DNA of 64,000 nt from Pieris napi (taxonomy: Eukaryota; Arthropoda; Insecta; Lepidoptera; Pieridae). Where the stretch lies: NCBI RefSeq assembly GCF_905475465.1, contig NC_062241.1, positions 4,402,001 through 4,466,000 on the forward strand. The letters are read 5' to 3'. Under the pieces are notes generated by a model. It was not told the DNA's origin, searched no databases, and saw only the letters and a program-made list of their open reading frames with translations. Every line of letters begins with the position of its first letter. Position 1 is the stretch's first letter. Positions 48,306-59,546 of the stretch are shown piece by piece. Made by a program: the position numbers and the translations under genes.

Positions 48306-48866
48306 AACATATTTTATACTTTTTAACTCACTCTAGGAGAAAAGCTCCTTCACAATAAATTCAACGTGTATTTTTTTTAAACCTAAGGTAGGTTTTAAAA
48401 ATATCTTCATACATAAGTTACACAGCACACATAATACTGATGATAAATATTGTTTATGTGTGTTAAGAAAGTATTGCATTTTCAAATGATATGTTATTTT
48501 CAAATGATATGTTGCTTTACGGCTTTGGATTTTAGCCTTCTCAGTCTACTATTGTGACATACTTATTGTATACAAACCAGACAATACGATCAAAACTAGG
48601 ACACTCAGCCACTGTTTTTCAGAATAAAATGCCTTCGAAAATATGCAGTAAAAAGCTCCTATATTCATAAAGGTACACATTGTGGGCATTTTACGTAAAT
48701 TATAAAGGCACTTCCGCATTGAGCCGGCGCAGGCGCGCCCTTTCTGCGCAAATGGCTTGTGACGTGAAACGTACTATTCAGCAGTATAGGGTTACCACGC
48801 CAAATGGTTTAATTCTGTTTTATTTACTTATATAAATAAAACTGTCAAATGCATAAACGCGTTAAT
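48306..48866. other. Non-coding stretch
   Basis: Nothing supported apart from a short tandem TTTTCAAATGATATGTT pair near 48480-48515. Confidence 0.4.
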
Positions 48867-48960
48867 TACGATTTAAAAGGGTGTCGGAGAGTTTATTGTC
48901 TCGTCTGTTCAAAGTAATTGATTTGAAAACTGTCATTTAATGTAAATTTAGAAGCTTGCC
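48867..48960 (+). mobile_element. Retroposon fragment, same family as 3009-3266, degenerate
   Basis: TTAAAAGGGTGTCGGAGAGT, TTATTG, TTGATTTGAAAACTG and TTAATGTAAATTTAGAAGC follow the core of 3009-3266 with many changes. Confidence 0.5.
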
Positions 48961-49478
48961 ACGCCGTGCTCAACGTCATACGCCGGTCTCTGATATTTTT
49001 ATTTTGATGGTATATATGAACCTGTATTTATCTTTATCAACAAACGCTTAAAAAGAACAATGGCACGGCACTAGAAACTCGTATATTCATTTTAAATACA
49101 TTTAAAAATATAAACACCATTTTCTGATCTTAAGTTTAAAAACATTAATATTACAGCAACTATTTCATTGATTATTTTAAAGGTCCTTGAGGAGTGGCAA
49201 CCCTACGAAGGACCTTAGGCACATTACTAACTACATGCCTAGTCATGGCCTACGAGTGATTTATAATATGACCAGCCTAAGGTGCGGATTTCATTCGGCA
49301 CTCAGTTAATGATGCTTCGCATTTGTCAATTAAATTTATCTATTGTTAATATAATTGCACATTCAAAGTTTTTTAAATATCAATGGGTACATGTGCAATA
49401 TATAATCGAGATAGATAATAATTCGAATTCCATTATTCGAATAAATCTCAATTAGAATATAATTAGTCGAGTTCTATA
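48961..49478. other. Non-coding stretch
   Basis: Nothing supported. Confidence 0.4.
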
Positions 49479-49697
49479 TCTACTATATAAAAATAAGTCG
49501 GGTTTTCTTTCCTGACGCTATAACTCCAGAACGCACGAACCGATTTCCACGGTTTTGAATTCGTTGGAAAGGTCTCGGGCTCCGTGAGGTTTAAGAAAAT
49601 TCAGGAAAAATTTCAACAGAAAAGCGGGATCACCAAACGAAATGTTACATAAAACGAAGCCATTTGGTGGCGAAACGGAGTTCGCCGAGTTTGCTAG
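49479..49697 (+). mobile_element. Non-autonomous Helitron, family F, complete, 219 bp
   Basis: Starts TCTACTATATAAAAATAAGT after an A. Ends with the hairpin GGCGAA-ACGGAG-TTCGCC, then GAGTTTGCTAG before a T. The 6-bp perfect stem 11 bp before CTAG is textbook Helitron architecture. The body includes CGAACCGATTTCCACGGTTT. Confidence 0.9.
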
Positions 49698-50831
49698 TAT
49701 TATATAATATAATCTTTTAAAATGTTATGTTACGATACACGTTTTTGTTATAAAACTGTATCTTCAGATATGAATTCATGTTAGAACCTCCTTAGTAATT
49801 CTTGCATTGATAAAAAGAAATAAACACTCTATTTTCTTTGGACAAACGATGTTGTTTTGTTATTCTTGGCTGTTGTTATTGATTCGTGATACGCAATATG
49901 ATCTTACATACATACTGAAAGTATCACATGAATATGAAAATGAAAATACACGTGATAATAAATACATGCATTTTTTACTATAATGTCTTCATGGAAAATG
50001 GTCATATACCTACGGCTCTAGATCAATATTTTAAAGATAATATAATCATGGCATGGAACTAATTTATTATTTTTTCTTGGATTAAGAACTAACTATCTGA
50101 TAGGTGTAAAAACGTTAATCGGAATATATCACGGAAATCAAATTAAAGAGGATTACATTAAATGCGAGTATTTTTGGCTTCATAATAGGATTGTACTGAT
50201 CGTACGTACAGTCATCAAAAAAAACTTCATAAGACGATACACATCAAATCTAAAAGACAGTTGACACCGTTTATAGCTCATATATTTTTGAGCCTGACCC
50301 AGGAAACTTGTAAACGTCACTCTGTAAGCCAGCCCATGCTTAATATACCGAAAGCGGATTAATCAGAGACGGAAGCCTGTCTGCCTTATCTTATGCGATT
50401 TAATATACTTTAACTGAAGTCATCATAAAAGGACTTTAATATAGGGTCAATTACACTTCACGTCTGCTTACTGTATTTGACTAAATCCCTGTTTTTGCTA
50501 TCGGTACCCGAGTAATGGGATCTTTCAGTGTTGTCTACAGAAGCCGTATTCATGGTCCGCCAATTCTTTTCACTATTTTCACGTCGTATTTAGACATTCG
50601 AGTACACTATCACAAACAAATACACTTTTTCGTACTGTAATAGTAGATAGGTAAGGAAAAATGAGTTTTTTTATATATTAAAAAGTTTCATACATTAAAG
50701 TGGTAACCACGGTAACGAACACGGTTGCATATTTGATCTACCTTTGATAATAGGGCCGTAAGAAATTTTCTACGAGAAGATAAGTCAAAATCAGAGATAT
50801 ACCTAGATCTACTTTACTGAGTGACTATTTA
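49698..50831. other. Non-coding stretch
   Basis: AT-rich; nothing supported. Confidence 0.4.
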
Positions 50832-51457
50832 TAGGCCAGTCATTATAGACATTCGAAATCGAAAATTTGATAATAATTCCAAAAGTTTTCAAACTTCGGT
50901 CAAGTGAATGGTACATTGGGACGACAATAAATCTCATTTTGCAACCTTGTCCGCAGTCCGGAACATTGTTAAAATTGCAATTAAATTAATTTTTGCTGTA
51001 TGGTCGTGAAAAAAATTCCAAAAGTTCTGCAAACTTGGGGAAGTTTTCGATATAATATTTCATATCACGTATAAAATTTGCAACCAACCTAAGTGTACGG
51101 AACATTTTTTGTTATTTATTTTATTTTCGATATATCTGTCAAATTTGCAGAACTTTTGGAACGTTTTCCTTCAGTTTAATAAAGAAAAACATTAATTTTT
51201 AATAACAAAAAATGTTCCGTACACTTAGGTTGGTTGCAAATTTTATACGTGATATGAAATATTCTATCGAAAACTTCCCCAAGTTTGCAGAACTTTTGGA
51301 ATTTTTTTCACGACCAAAACTTATTTTTAACAATGTTCCGGACCGCAGAGCAGGTTGCAAAATTTTATAGTTTGTTTTAATACCACTCCCGACCTTACAT
51401 CAAAATTTGAAAACTTTTGGAATTATTATGAATTAATTGTCTTGACTGACTGGTCTA
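50832..51457. mobile_element. 626-bp foldback element related by ends to the 43.8-kb one
   Basis: Arms 50832-51117 and about 51201-51457 pair closely (for example TTGCAACCAACCTAAGTGTA against its inverse near 51215-51240). The loop is about 85 bp. Termini TAGGCCAGTCA and TGACTGGTCTA resemble TAGACCAGTGC/GCACTGGTCTA of the larger foldback. The motif TTCCAAAAGTTYTGCAAACTT recurs three times, in both arms and in the loop, so repeats are nested. No coding capacity. Confidence 0.88.
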
Positions 51458-53007
51458 TTAAGGGGCTTTTGGCCTTGTGGTTAAAAGTACAATCGCGTGA
51501 TTATTATTAAATTTATTTCAGTGAAATATTTGCTTGTAATAAAATTATTAAGTAGGGCATCGCGTCTGTCGCATGTCTTCCTATAGTGGGTCCTGGGTAC
51601 CATAATGGAAAAAATATTATAAAAACTGTAATAAATATTTTGTAAGTATTTATTAAGTTCGGTGGCGGTTGTTGTATGGCTATGATCAGGTATATGTTCA
51701 ATGACAACATTGTTTGACGCTGGGTAAAAACTTAATGCTTTTTGGTTTTAATGGTTTAAAACATGAGCTTATAACTAAGGTAACATTAGGGGTAGCGGTT
51801 TTCCGATACTTAACAAAAAACTAGATTTTACTTATTAAAGAGTTGGTAATTCTAAGTGACAATTGTGTTATTGGACATTATCGGAAACCAGAATGTTAAA
51901 TTATAATTTATGAGTGGGGTAAAATCTAAAGGGCTTTATTCAATAAATAAGACTTCTTAAAAAAATATGACGCCTAGCATTTTTTTGTAGCAATTGTATT
52001 ATTCCTCTCATAGCTCGAAATAAATTTAACTAAATATAAGGACTTCCATGAATAGTCCTTATTTCAGTAATGTCCTCCTTAAGTCTCATTGTATTAGTTC
52101 GGGACAGAAGTTGGAAAAAATAATCTTTCAGATAAATATAAATTATTATACGTGACCTTTGATTCGACTTATATATAATATAAACAAATAATTCAAAAGC
52201 TTTAGGATCGCAATATCAATAATTTGACTATTTAAATTGGAAATTTCCTTTCTAATTTGCATAAGTTATGATTATGAATGCGCGGGCGCAGACGTACAAA
52301 AGTGCGTTATAAATACTGTACCAGGCACGTGCCAGTTATAAAGGCGGTTTATTGGTTACCAATACTTTGCTTAAGGCTGGGCATATAATCCTGTATTATA
52401 AATGCGAAAAATACTATTTAATACTGCGTTTCTCATTAAAGCTCTGAACCGATGTTGAATAGGTACATATAATTTGAAAGAGTTTAACTTATTTAAAACT
52501 ACACATATGATAATAATGATTATTAATATTATTCTTCGGAATAAAAAGTCATACAACCAATATAATAATTTATTTTAATTATGCACGCGAGGTGCTCTTA
52601 GCGCATATAAAATATTTATTGACATATTTACAAAGTTTCTAGTCGATGTTGTAGCTTCATATAACCATATATTTATTAAAAAATTGGCAATATGTAAAAG
52701 GCCTTTACTATACTTTTTATCTGTAATATTATGAGTACAATACTTTCTTTATCTGAAGTCATTCGTGTCAAATAAAATTAACATGGGAATCGATTGAGCA
52801 TTTTACGCGATATTACGTTTGCAGTATTTGCAAAATTATCTATGTATACCTTTTTAATAATTCTAGACTAGAATGTTCTTACAGATTAATATTTCAAATA
52901 GAGTAGATTTTAATATGGTAAAGTAAATTACTGGTAATGGTTTTCTTAATAGACGGCACCAAGTAATACAATCGAAATAAATCTGTTTTGTCTAGTTTAT
53001 TTTTTTT
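51458..53007. other. Non-coding stretch
   Basis: AT-rich. A palindromic E-box GGCACGTGCC (52324-52333) lies in a short GC-richer patch 52280-52345, about 4 kb upstream of the channel gene. Confidence 0.4.
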
Positions 53008-53251
53008 AAAGACAATTCACACCAATTGACCTAGTCCCATGCTAAGCTGGTGAAGCTTGTGTTATGGGTACTAGGCAACGGATATACATACATATTATAG
53101 ATAGATAGACATATAAATACATATTTAATCACCCAAGACCTAAGCACAACACCAAATGGTCATCACATCGATGTTCGTCTTAGCCGGAGATCGAACCCGG
53201 GACCCATGGATTCGCAGTCAGGGGTACTAACCACTAGACCAATGAGTCGTC
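53008..53251 (-). mobile_element. tRNA-derived SINE, family S3
   Basis: On the minus strand it opens ACGACTCATTGGTCTAGTGG then TTAGTACCCCTGACTGCGAA (box A) and GGGTCCCGGGTTCGATCTCC (box B). A distinct body follows, and it ends with an A-run (T-run at 52999-53007). Boxes A and B are close to the Pol III consensus. No target duplication could be matched, so it may be of moderate age. Confidence 0.85.
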
Positions 53252-56200
53252 AAAGTGTAGTAATCAGGTATTGTGATTAACTACCGCATGCTTTTATGAA
53301 TTTTCCACCTTTGAGTGCCTAGTGTGCCCAAACCTCATACTAGAGTTAAAATTTATTTCCGAACAACGTATGTACGTCCTTGATTGGAAACCGATTTACA
53401 GTCGATTGTTCTTTTTACCAACACCGACGTACATAAAATGCTGTTTATTATTTGCATACAGGTCAACGTACCTAAGCGGCAGCTTCCTTTTATGTAGCTT
53501 TTCAATAAGAATTTTTTAACTTAAAAAGGCATGTCTCGTTTTGTAGTTTATGTCCTTTAATAAGGTTTCACTTGAAAAATACTAATTTTATAGCGGTTTT
53601 AATGCTTTATTTCGCATTACTCTCTTGTTCTACTACATGTATACATGCATCTGTGGCTAGAAAATCAGATATCTGAGACACACGTTAACAATTTTCCTCA
53701 GATATCGAACAACTTGACTACTCGAACGACTTCGAGTACAATATACTTACTATGCCGTCAAATAATAATTGATGTAGAGAGAGATGAGATGTCGAAATAA
53801 CAAGAATTATCCAATCCAGGAATAGCAGAGAAATCCAAGCACTTGTTTCTTAGCTATGGAAAATAATTGTAAAAGGTGAATACCCACTAGTTTACGTTTA
53901 AAAGAATGTGTTTACACTAACTATACTGTTTCCTTTCTGAAACTAATAAATAAATAATATATTATGTATGTTATTGTACTATTGTTTTTTCTCATAATGT
54001 TGGCTAAACATAAATAAGAAGATAATGTAGTAAAAGTAAGCAATGCACATAAATCGAAATCTCAGAGGAATAATGAAAAAATATGTAATTGAATTTTACA
54101 TTATTAATTTAAGAATTTGTTTGCATTTAAGTTCATCGCTCCATACAAAGCTTCAAACATCACAAATTATCATCAGAGTTATAAGATTATAAGAATTGTA
54201 ATTCGTACAAACTGAACAAAAAAATTCCTGCTTAACTTAACTTAAACATACTGAGAACAAAAATTCGGCGACTCGGTTATTTTTCTAAATTTTCATGCTA
54301 AAACAAAGAAAAGTTTAGTCTCGCAAACGTGTATTGGGGCAGACACATTCATTCTTTATTTCACTGATATATTTATAGCCAGAACTATGATGTTAAATCT
54401 ACAATTATTATAAAACCAGGGGATAATACTGCAAATGTTACCATCTTCTACCACGTAGAAGAAACAGTGACCTTGGTCACAAACCTGGTGTATACAACCT
54501 AGCAAGTAGTACGCTAGATCTTTGTGTTATATTTACACGCATTTAACAAAGAATATCCCAATTTTTCAGCGTTGGGGCTTACTAAGCATGTATATATTTG
54601 GTACAGTTATAAATCCAATAAATATTTAGTTTATGCTTCATCAGTCAGTTTATAATTTGTTAACAGATGTCTAAGGAGGTCAGCTGCATTTCGTCCAAAA
54701 CTCCATCAAAGACAAGGTCGTGTGCATTGAAGTTATTTTCATCGATCATTGTGGAAAGATCAAGAATTCAATTCCTTCTTATTCCTTTGAGGTACAATAC
54801 AATTTTTATTGTATTAATAATGTCCACATAGTCATTTCCACTTTGTCTATAACAAAATTTTAGTTTAGACGTAACCATTGTGATTATAAAAGTGAATGAC
54901 ACTACAGTAAAAATAACACGCGGTTACTGTGAGAAGTGGGTCTGACGAAAGCCAAATATTATTAACGAAATAAGCGACGAATATAATGCTTGTAGCATTG
55001 AATACTTAACTGAATCCTTATGAAGAGCGTAATAAGTAGGTTTTAATTCAAGCGGAACCAGAAACACCGGGTATAAGGGGAAGTTTTATGTGTTTGTGTC
55101 GTAAAACTAAAGTGCTCCCAACTATTTATACGTAAAAAAAATATCAATAAAATAGGCGAATTAATAATAAAGCTTGTTACAGTAACAGTCACCTCCAAGT
55201 AATTGAAAAATTCCCACTCCTACACAGCTGTGTAGTGCTGTGTGCTACGGTGCTGAGTGCGAGGTGTCTCTTTTTCGAAGGGAACTTTAGGAGGAATATG
55301 TATATTCTAAGCTCTTTTATTTAGTCTCAAAATAACTTAATTTTAATTAGAAGATTTTTATAAATTCTTATTAATTGTTTACCCTATCGTCTTTTGTATT
55401 TTCCAGTGTTTTGTCATCATAATTGTTACTGTTGAAGTAGGAAGTACACATATAAAAAGACAACTTTGTAATAAATGTATTTTCGAGTAATATGGCTCAT
55501 AACGATTCTAATTATCCGTGTAATGGATTTCTGCAACATTTCATATAAAAGCAGCCAAGCCGTTTGATGCAGTAATACGTTGGCAAAACACCAACTGTCT
55601 TATTCATTTATTATTCTTATAACTCGCGATAATTCAATACCTTTAACTATGTTTCATAGAGTGCTCTTTTATATTCAATAAAAATTAAATGTTTAAGTAT
55701 TTGGATAAGAATTAATAGAATATTTATAAAACCTTTACAAAGAATGCATTAAGTAAAAAATGGTTTTATAGTAGTAGGTACCGTATTGTTAAAGCAAGTA
55801 GAACGTTTGGTCAGGGTTAATGTTTTAAAATAATCGTAATAACTTTTCTTGAATTTTAATTAAACATGACCGTGTAACATACACCACTACAAACAAACTG
55901 ACAGTCTGACAAAGGGATCATGCTGCAAATATTTGTGTTTGTATATGTAGGTTGATGTACCGTCAAGAAATTATTGCCTATATATGTATAACTATTTTAT
56001 TTGGAACTCATATTAAGAGATTACACTAAGACAGTAAGACAATTAAAAATATAATTTTGTTGATACTGCAAAAAGTATCTCCTTTTTGCAAACAAAATTA
56101 TTACCAGAATTATGAGTAAAATGTTTGCTAGTTTTATTTTCTGGCGTGAAAATCTCACGTTACGTTATTTACAACAAAATGAAACAGATCTAAAGTCAAT

Positions 56201-56448
56201 GTTTTTCGGTCAGAAAACGGCCACCCCATACTCACATCGCGAACCTGTAATGAATATGGTAATTTTATTTTTAAATTAAATACAAATATGGCTCGCATAT
56301 TGCATTATTATGAAAACAACAATAATCAGTGCCCAAATAGTAAATTTCATAATTGTGCGCAGTAAAAATAGCGTGATAAATCACGTCAGAGTAAAGATGT
56401 TTGTAGTGATAAGATAAGAGGGAGTCTGCATTTAGTTGCGGTATAGCC
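53252..56448. other. Upstream region of the channel gene
   Basis: AT-rich without a supported upstream gene. Two items may matter. One is the GC-richer patch 55190-55310 (separate entry). The other is a possible splice acceptor CTGCATTTAG at 56427-56436, about 12 bp before the start codon, which would join a 5' untranslated exon to the coding exon. Confidence 0.4.
55190..55310 (+). promoter_or_regulatory. Candidate promoter or 5' untranslated exon of the channel gene
   Basis: A GC-richer island within AT-rich sequence about 1.2 kb before the start codon. It contains the perfect 16-bp palindrome CTACACAGCTGTGTAG (55219-55234) and a possible splice donor at GCGAG|GTGTCT. Placement and composition fit a promoter or leader exon, but there is no TATA box or decisive initiator; inference only. 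Confidence 0.25.
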
Positions 56449-59388
56449 ATGGACAACTTCGGTTATCGTGAGATGGGGTGGCCGTCACCCCTCCAGACGC
56501 CGTCTCAGACGCCGCGATCAAGACTAACAAACAGTTTCAGCTCGCGAAACAGAGATCCAGAAGAATTTCCACTAAGAAGCTCCTTCAGACATGTGCGTAG
56601 CATTGATACACTCGAGGCAGCCAACGAACCAGGAAAGGCAAAAGAATACTTATTCGTTGGTCCCTCACCACCAGCTGAAGATGCTCCGAATATGTACCAT
56701 AGCTTTGATATGCAGGCTCCAGATCCAGAAGCCAGGCTGACAGAGGATGCAGTGCGTCGAGCGTTATGCGAAAAAGCTTTATCACTTGGAGCAGGGAGAT
56801 TTTTTGATGACCTCGAGTGTGGATTGATTACAGCAGATAATATTGAAGAACATATTTCATCAGCGCCGGAAATTGTTGTTAATTTAACGTTATTATGGGC
56901 CGCATTTTTAACACGTGAAGAGTTATTACCTACTATTATTGAAGCTGGTGCTGATGTTCATTATTCGGATCCAATTGGATTGACAGCGCTACATATCGCC
57001 GCTTTTAGTGGCGCCGGGCGAGCTGTTGCGTATTTACTGTCCATCGGTACCGATATTGATTATGCCCCTAAATACTTTGCACCTCTACATTGTGCTGCAT
57101 TTGGAAACTCATTAGAAGTAGCAGAATACTTAATCGCGAACGGAGCGTCTTTACATGCTGTAGTTCAACGAGCAGGTTGTGAGGATAACCTGGTCCACTG
57201 TGCTGTTCGAAATGATGCTTTAGAGTGTATGGAACTATTTATAGAGAAAGGAGTTGACCCAGGATATATAACTTCTGGGGGACTAAATGCCTTACATTTA
57301 GCTGCTGAATTGGGATCTCAAAGGTGTCTTGCATTCCTATTGAAAGCAACGAAATTAAGTGTTAATGGTGTCACTAAGCAAAGAGATAAAGAATGTACAG
57401 CATTACATCTATCAGCATCAAGAGGTTACACGGAATGTGTTGAACTTTTACTCTCAGAAGGAGCTAAAGCTAATGCAAAAAATTACAGAGGGTTTACTGC
57501 TTCACATCTCGCTGCAAGGTGTTCATCAATGGAATGTGTTGAAGTTCTTTTAAGAGATGGAAACGCAGATCCAAACGCTGAAGATTACGATAAACGAACT
57601 CCATTACACGCTGCTATATCGAAATCTGAACGTTCTTGTGATATAATAGAACTGCTAGTAAGTTGGGGTGCACAAGTAAATATAAAAGATGAATATGGAT
57701 ATTCACCAATACATCTAGCCGCAATTGAGGGATTGACAAGTTGTGTGGAAACATTAATAATATTAGGAGCCGACGTCACATCCAAATCAAAAAAAGGTCA
57801 TACAGCACTTAGTGTTATAGTACGTAAAACACCAAAATCTGTAGCAATTTTAAGACACAATCTGGATAGTGGCATCACCCTTAGTACGTCAACTGAAGCT
57901 AATGAAGAAGTTCAGATTGAATTTGATTTTGGGAAGCTGTTAAAATATTCGTATCCGCGTGAAATTACTTATTTAAATAGTTTGATTGATGAAGGACAAA
58001 AAGATATTTTACAACACCCGTTATGTTTAGCATTTCTATTCATGAAGTGGAAAAAGATAAGAAAATTCTATTTAGCTAGGCTAATATTTAGTTTCCTCTT
58101 TGTTGTGTTCCTGTCAATCTACGTGTTGACGGCCGTTGTAAAGACCTGTCATGGTAAATATGCCAAGAAGTACGATGTGCCTAACGAATTATGCCAAAGA
58201 CAATCTTTACTTGGAGATATTTTAGAAGATAATCCCATAGAATTAGAGAGATGGGTTTTGTTAGCAATAACTATTTTTGAAATAGTCAGGAAATTAACAG
58301 GCATCACCGGCTATTCTAGTATTTATCAATATTTTACAACATTCGAAAATCTATTAGAATGGTTCGTTTTACTTTCCGTATTCTTGCTGTATGATATAGA
58401 ACATGATTACGGCTGGCAAAATCACGTAGAAGGCTATGCTGTTTTAGGAGCTTGGACAAATTTGATGTTGATGATGGGTCAACTACCTATGTTCGGCGAC
58501 TATGTGGCTATGTATCAAAAAGTTTTGACAGAATTCTTAAAGCTATTATTAGCGTACATTTGTCTGTTATTGGGATTTGCTATATGTTTCTTAGTAGTGT
58601 TTCCCAACGAAGAAATGTTTTCAAACCCTTTAATGGGTTTTATCAGTACACTGTCAATGATGGTTGGTGAACTTAACTTGAACATTTTGATAAACGATCC
58701 CTTCTTAGAAGATCCACCTCTAATTTTCGAATTGTCATCTCAGTTTATTTTCATTCTATTTCTTATGTTTGTGACTATAATACTTATGAATCTATTAGTT
58801 GGTATTGCAGTACACGATATTCAAGGATTACGAAAAACAGCAGGGCTCTCAAAACTAGTGAGACAAACAAAACTTATATTATTTGTTGAAATGGGAATGT
58901 TTAGTTCATTATTACCCGCCTGTCTCCATAAATACATTTATAGAACAGCGTTAGTTTCTCCAGAAGCAGGGAAAGTAATTTTAAGCGTAAAGCCATTAAA
59001 TCCTCGCGAAAAACGATTGCCGACTGATATCATGATGGCAGCTTACGAACTAGCCCAACTGAATAAACTCAAATCGGGACGTTCAGTGAAAGAAGTTTTA
59101 TATAAGAACAAGTACCACTCTAAATATAAACAAGACGGGCAAACGGACCATCAGTTTAATATAGAAATACGTGGAATGCAAGAGAAAATCGACCAAACGA
59201 CATTCAATCTAAAGAAAATTGATCAAGAGATGAGACACTTGAATACACTGCTGATGGAACAGCAGCATTTACTCCAGAATTTGTTTAAAATGACGGATAG
59301 GTCTTATCTACAATCCACGCAGTATAATCCAGACTCACCTGTTTTCTTTCAGAGCTCTAACGTGTCGGACGTTACATCTACCAAATAA
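56449..59388 (+). CDS. pyx: Pyrexia-type TRPA cation channel (intronless coding region)
   Basis: 979 residues, start ATG in good context (TAGCCATGG). In Drosophila the Pyrexia channel is a plasma-membrane, heat-gated cation channel of sensory neurons that protects against heat stress; the same role here is by homology. After a Ser/Pro-rich tail come about nine to ten ankyrin repeats (residues ~143-462; for example GLTALHIAAFSG, ECTALHLSASRG, GYSPIHLAAIEG). Membrane segments are S1 ~544-565, S2 ~601-619, S3 ~633-649, S4 ~663-680, S5 ~695-719, pore loop with MMVGELN ~727-748, and S6 ~762-790. A cytosolic tail ends in a coiled coil (~905-947) suited to tetramer assembly. Length and domain order fit the family. 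The whole coding region lies in one exon with no frameshift, so it appears functional. Recognition is from protein memory and domain order, not from a search. Short frames in other phases here are shadows. Confidence 0.93.
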   Translation: MDNFGYREMGWPSPLQTPSQTPRSRLTNSFSSRNRDPEEFPLRSSFRHVRSIDTLEAANEPGKAKEYLFVGPSPPAEDAPNMYHSFDMQAPDPEARLTEDAVRRALCEKALSLGAGRFFDDLECGLITADNIEEHISSAPEIVVNLTLLWAAFLTREELLPTIIEAGADVHYSDPIGLTALHIAAFSGAGRAVAYLLSIGTDIDYAPKYFAPLHCAAFGNSLEVAEYLIANGASLHAVVQRAGCEDNLVHCAVRNDALECMELFIEKGVDPGYITSGGLNALHLAAELGSQRCLAFLLKATKLSVNGVTKQRDKECTALHLSASRGYTECVELLLSEGAKANAKNYRGFTASHLAARCSSMECVEVLLRDGNADPNAEDYDKRTPLHAAISKSERSCDIIELLVSWGAQVNIKDEYGYSPIHLAAIEGLTSCVETLIILGADVTSKSKKGHTALSVIVRKTPKSVAILRHNLDSGITLSTSTEANEEVQIEFDFGKLLKYSYPREITYLNSLIDEGQKDILQHPLCLAFLFMKWKKIRKFYLARLIFSFLFVVFLSIYVLTAVVKTCHGKYAKKYDVPNELCQRQSLLGDILEDNPIELERWVLLAITIFEIVRKLTGITGYSSIYQYFTTFENLLEWFVLLSVFLLYDIEHDYGWQNHVEGYAVLGAWTNLMLMMGQLPMFGDYVAMYQKVLTEFLKLLLAYICLLLGFAICFLVVFPNEEMFSNPLMGFISTLSMMVGELNLNILINDPFLEDPPLIFELSSQFIFILFLMFVTIILMNLLVGIAVHDIQGLRKTAGLSKLVRQTKLILFVEMGMFSSLLPACLHKYIYRTALVSPEAGKVILSVKPLNPREKRLPTDIMMAAYELAQLNKLKSGRSVKEVLYKNKYHSKYKQDGQTDHQFNIEIRGMQEKIDQTTFNLKKIDQEMRHLNTLLMEQQHLLQNLFKMTDRSYLQSTQYNPDSPVFFQSSNVSDVTSTK

Positions 59389-59389
59389 A
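59384..59389 (+). terminator. AATAAA overlapping the pyx stop codon
   Basis: The final codons read ACC-AAA-TAA-A, so the hexamer AATAAA spans the stop. Cleavage 10-30 bp further would give an almost absent 3' UTR. Alternative AATAAA hexamers lie downstream, for example at 59541-59546, so use of this one is uncertain. Confidence 0.3.
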
Positions 59390-59540
59390 TCAAGTATTTC
59401 AGAATAGATGTTGTGCTAACTTTAATTTGTCTATGCTCCTTAAAGCTTTATCATTTTTTTGTACCTCATACGTGTGTTACTGAAAGTGTTCATCCACGTA
59501 AAAATAACACAGTAAAGAAATAGAAATTAGTGTAAAGCAA

Positions 59541-59546
59541 AATAAA
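59541..59546 (+). terminator. Candidate poly(A) signal of pyx
   Basis: AATAAA about 155 bp after the stop codon, followed by a T-rich stretch at 59550-59560. It gives a short but ordinary 3' UTR. Confidence 0.4.
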
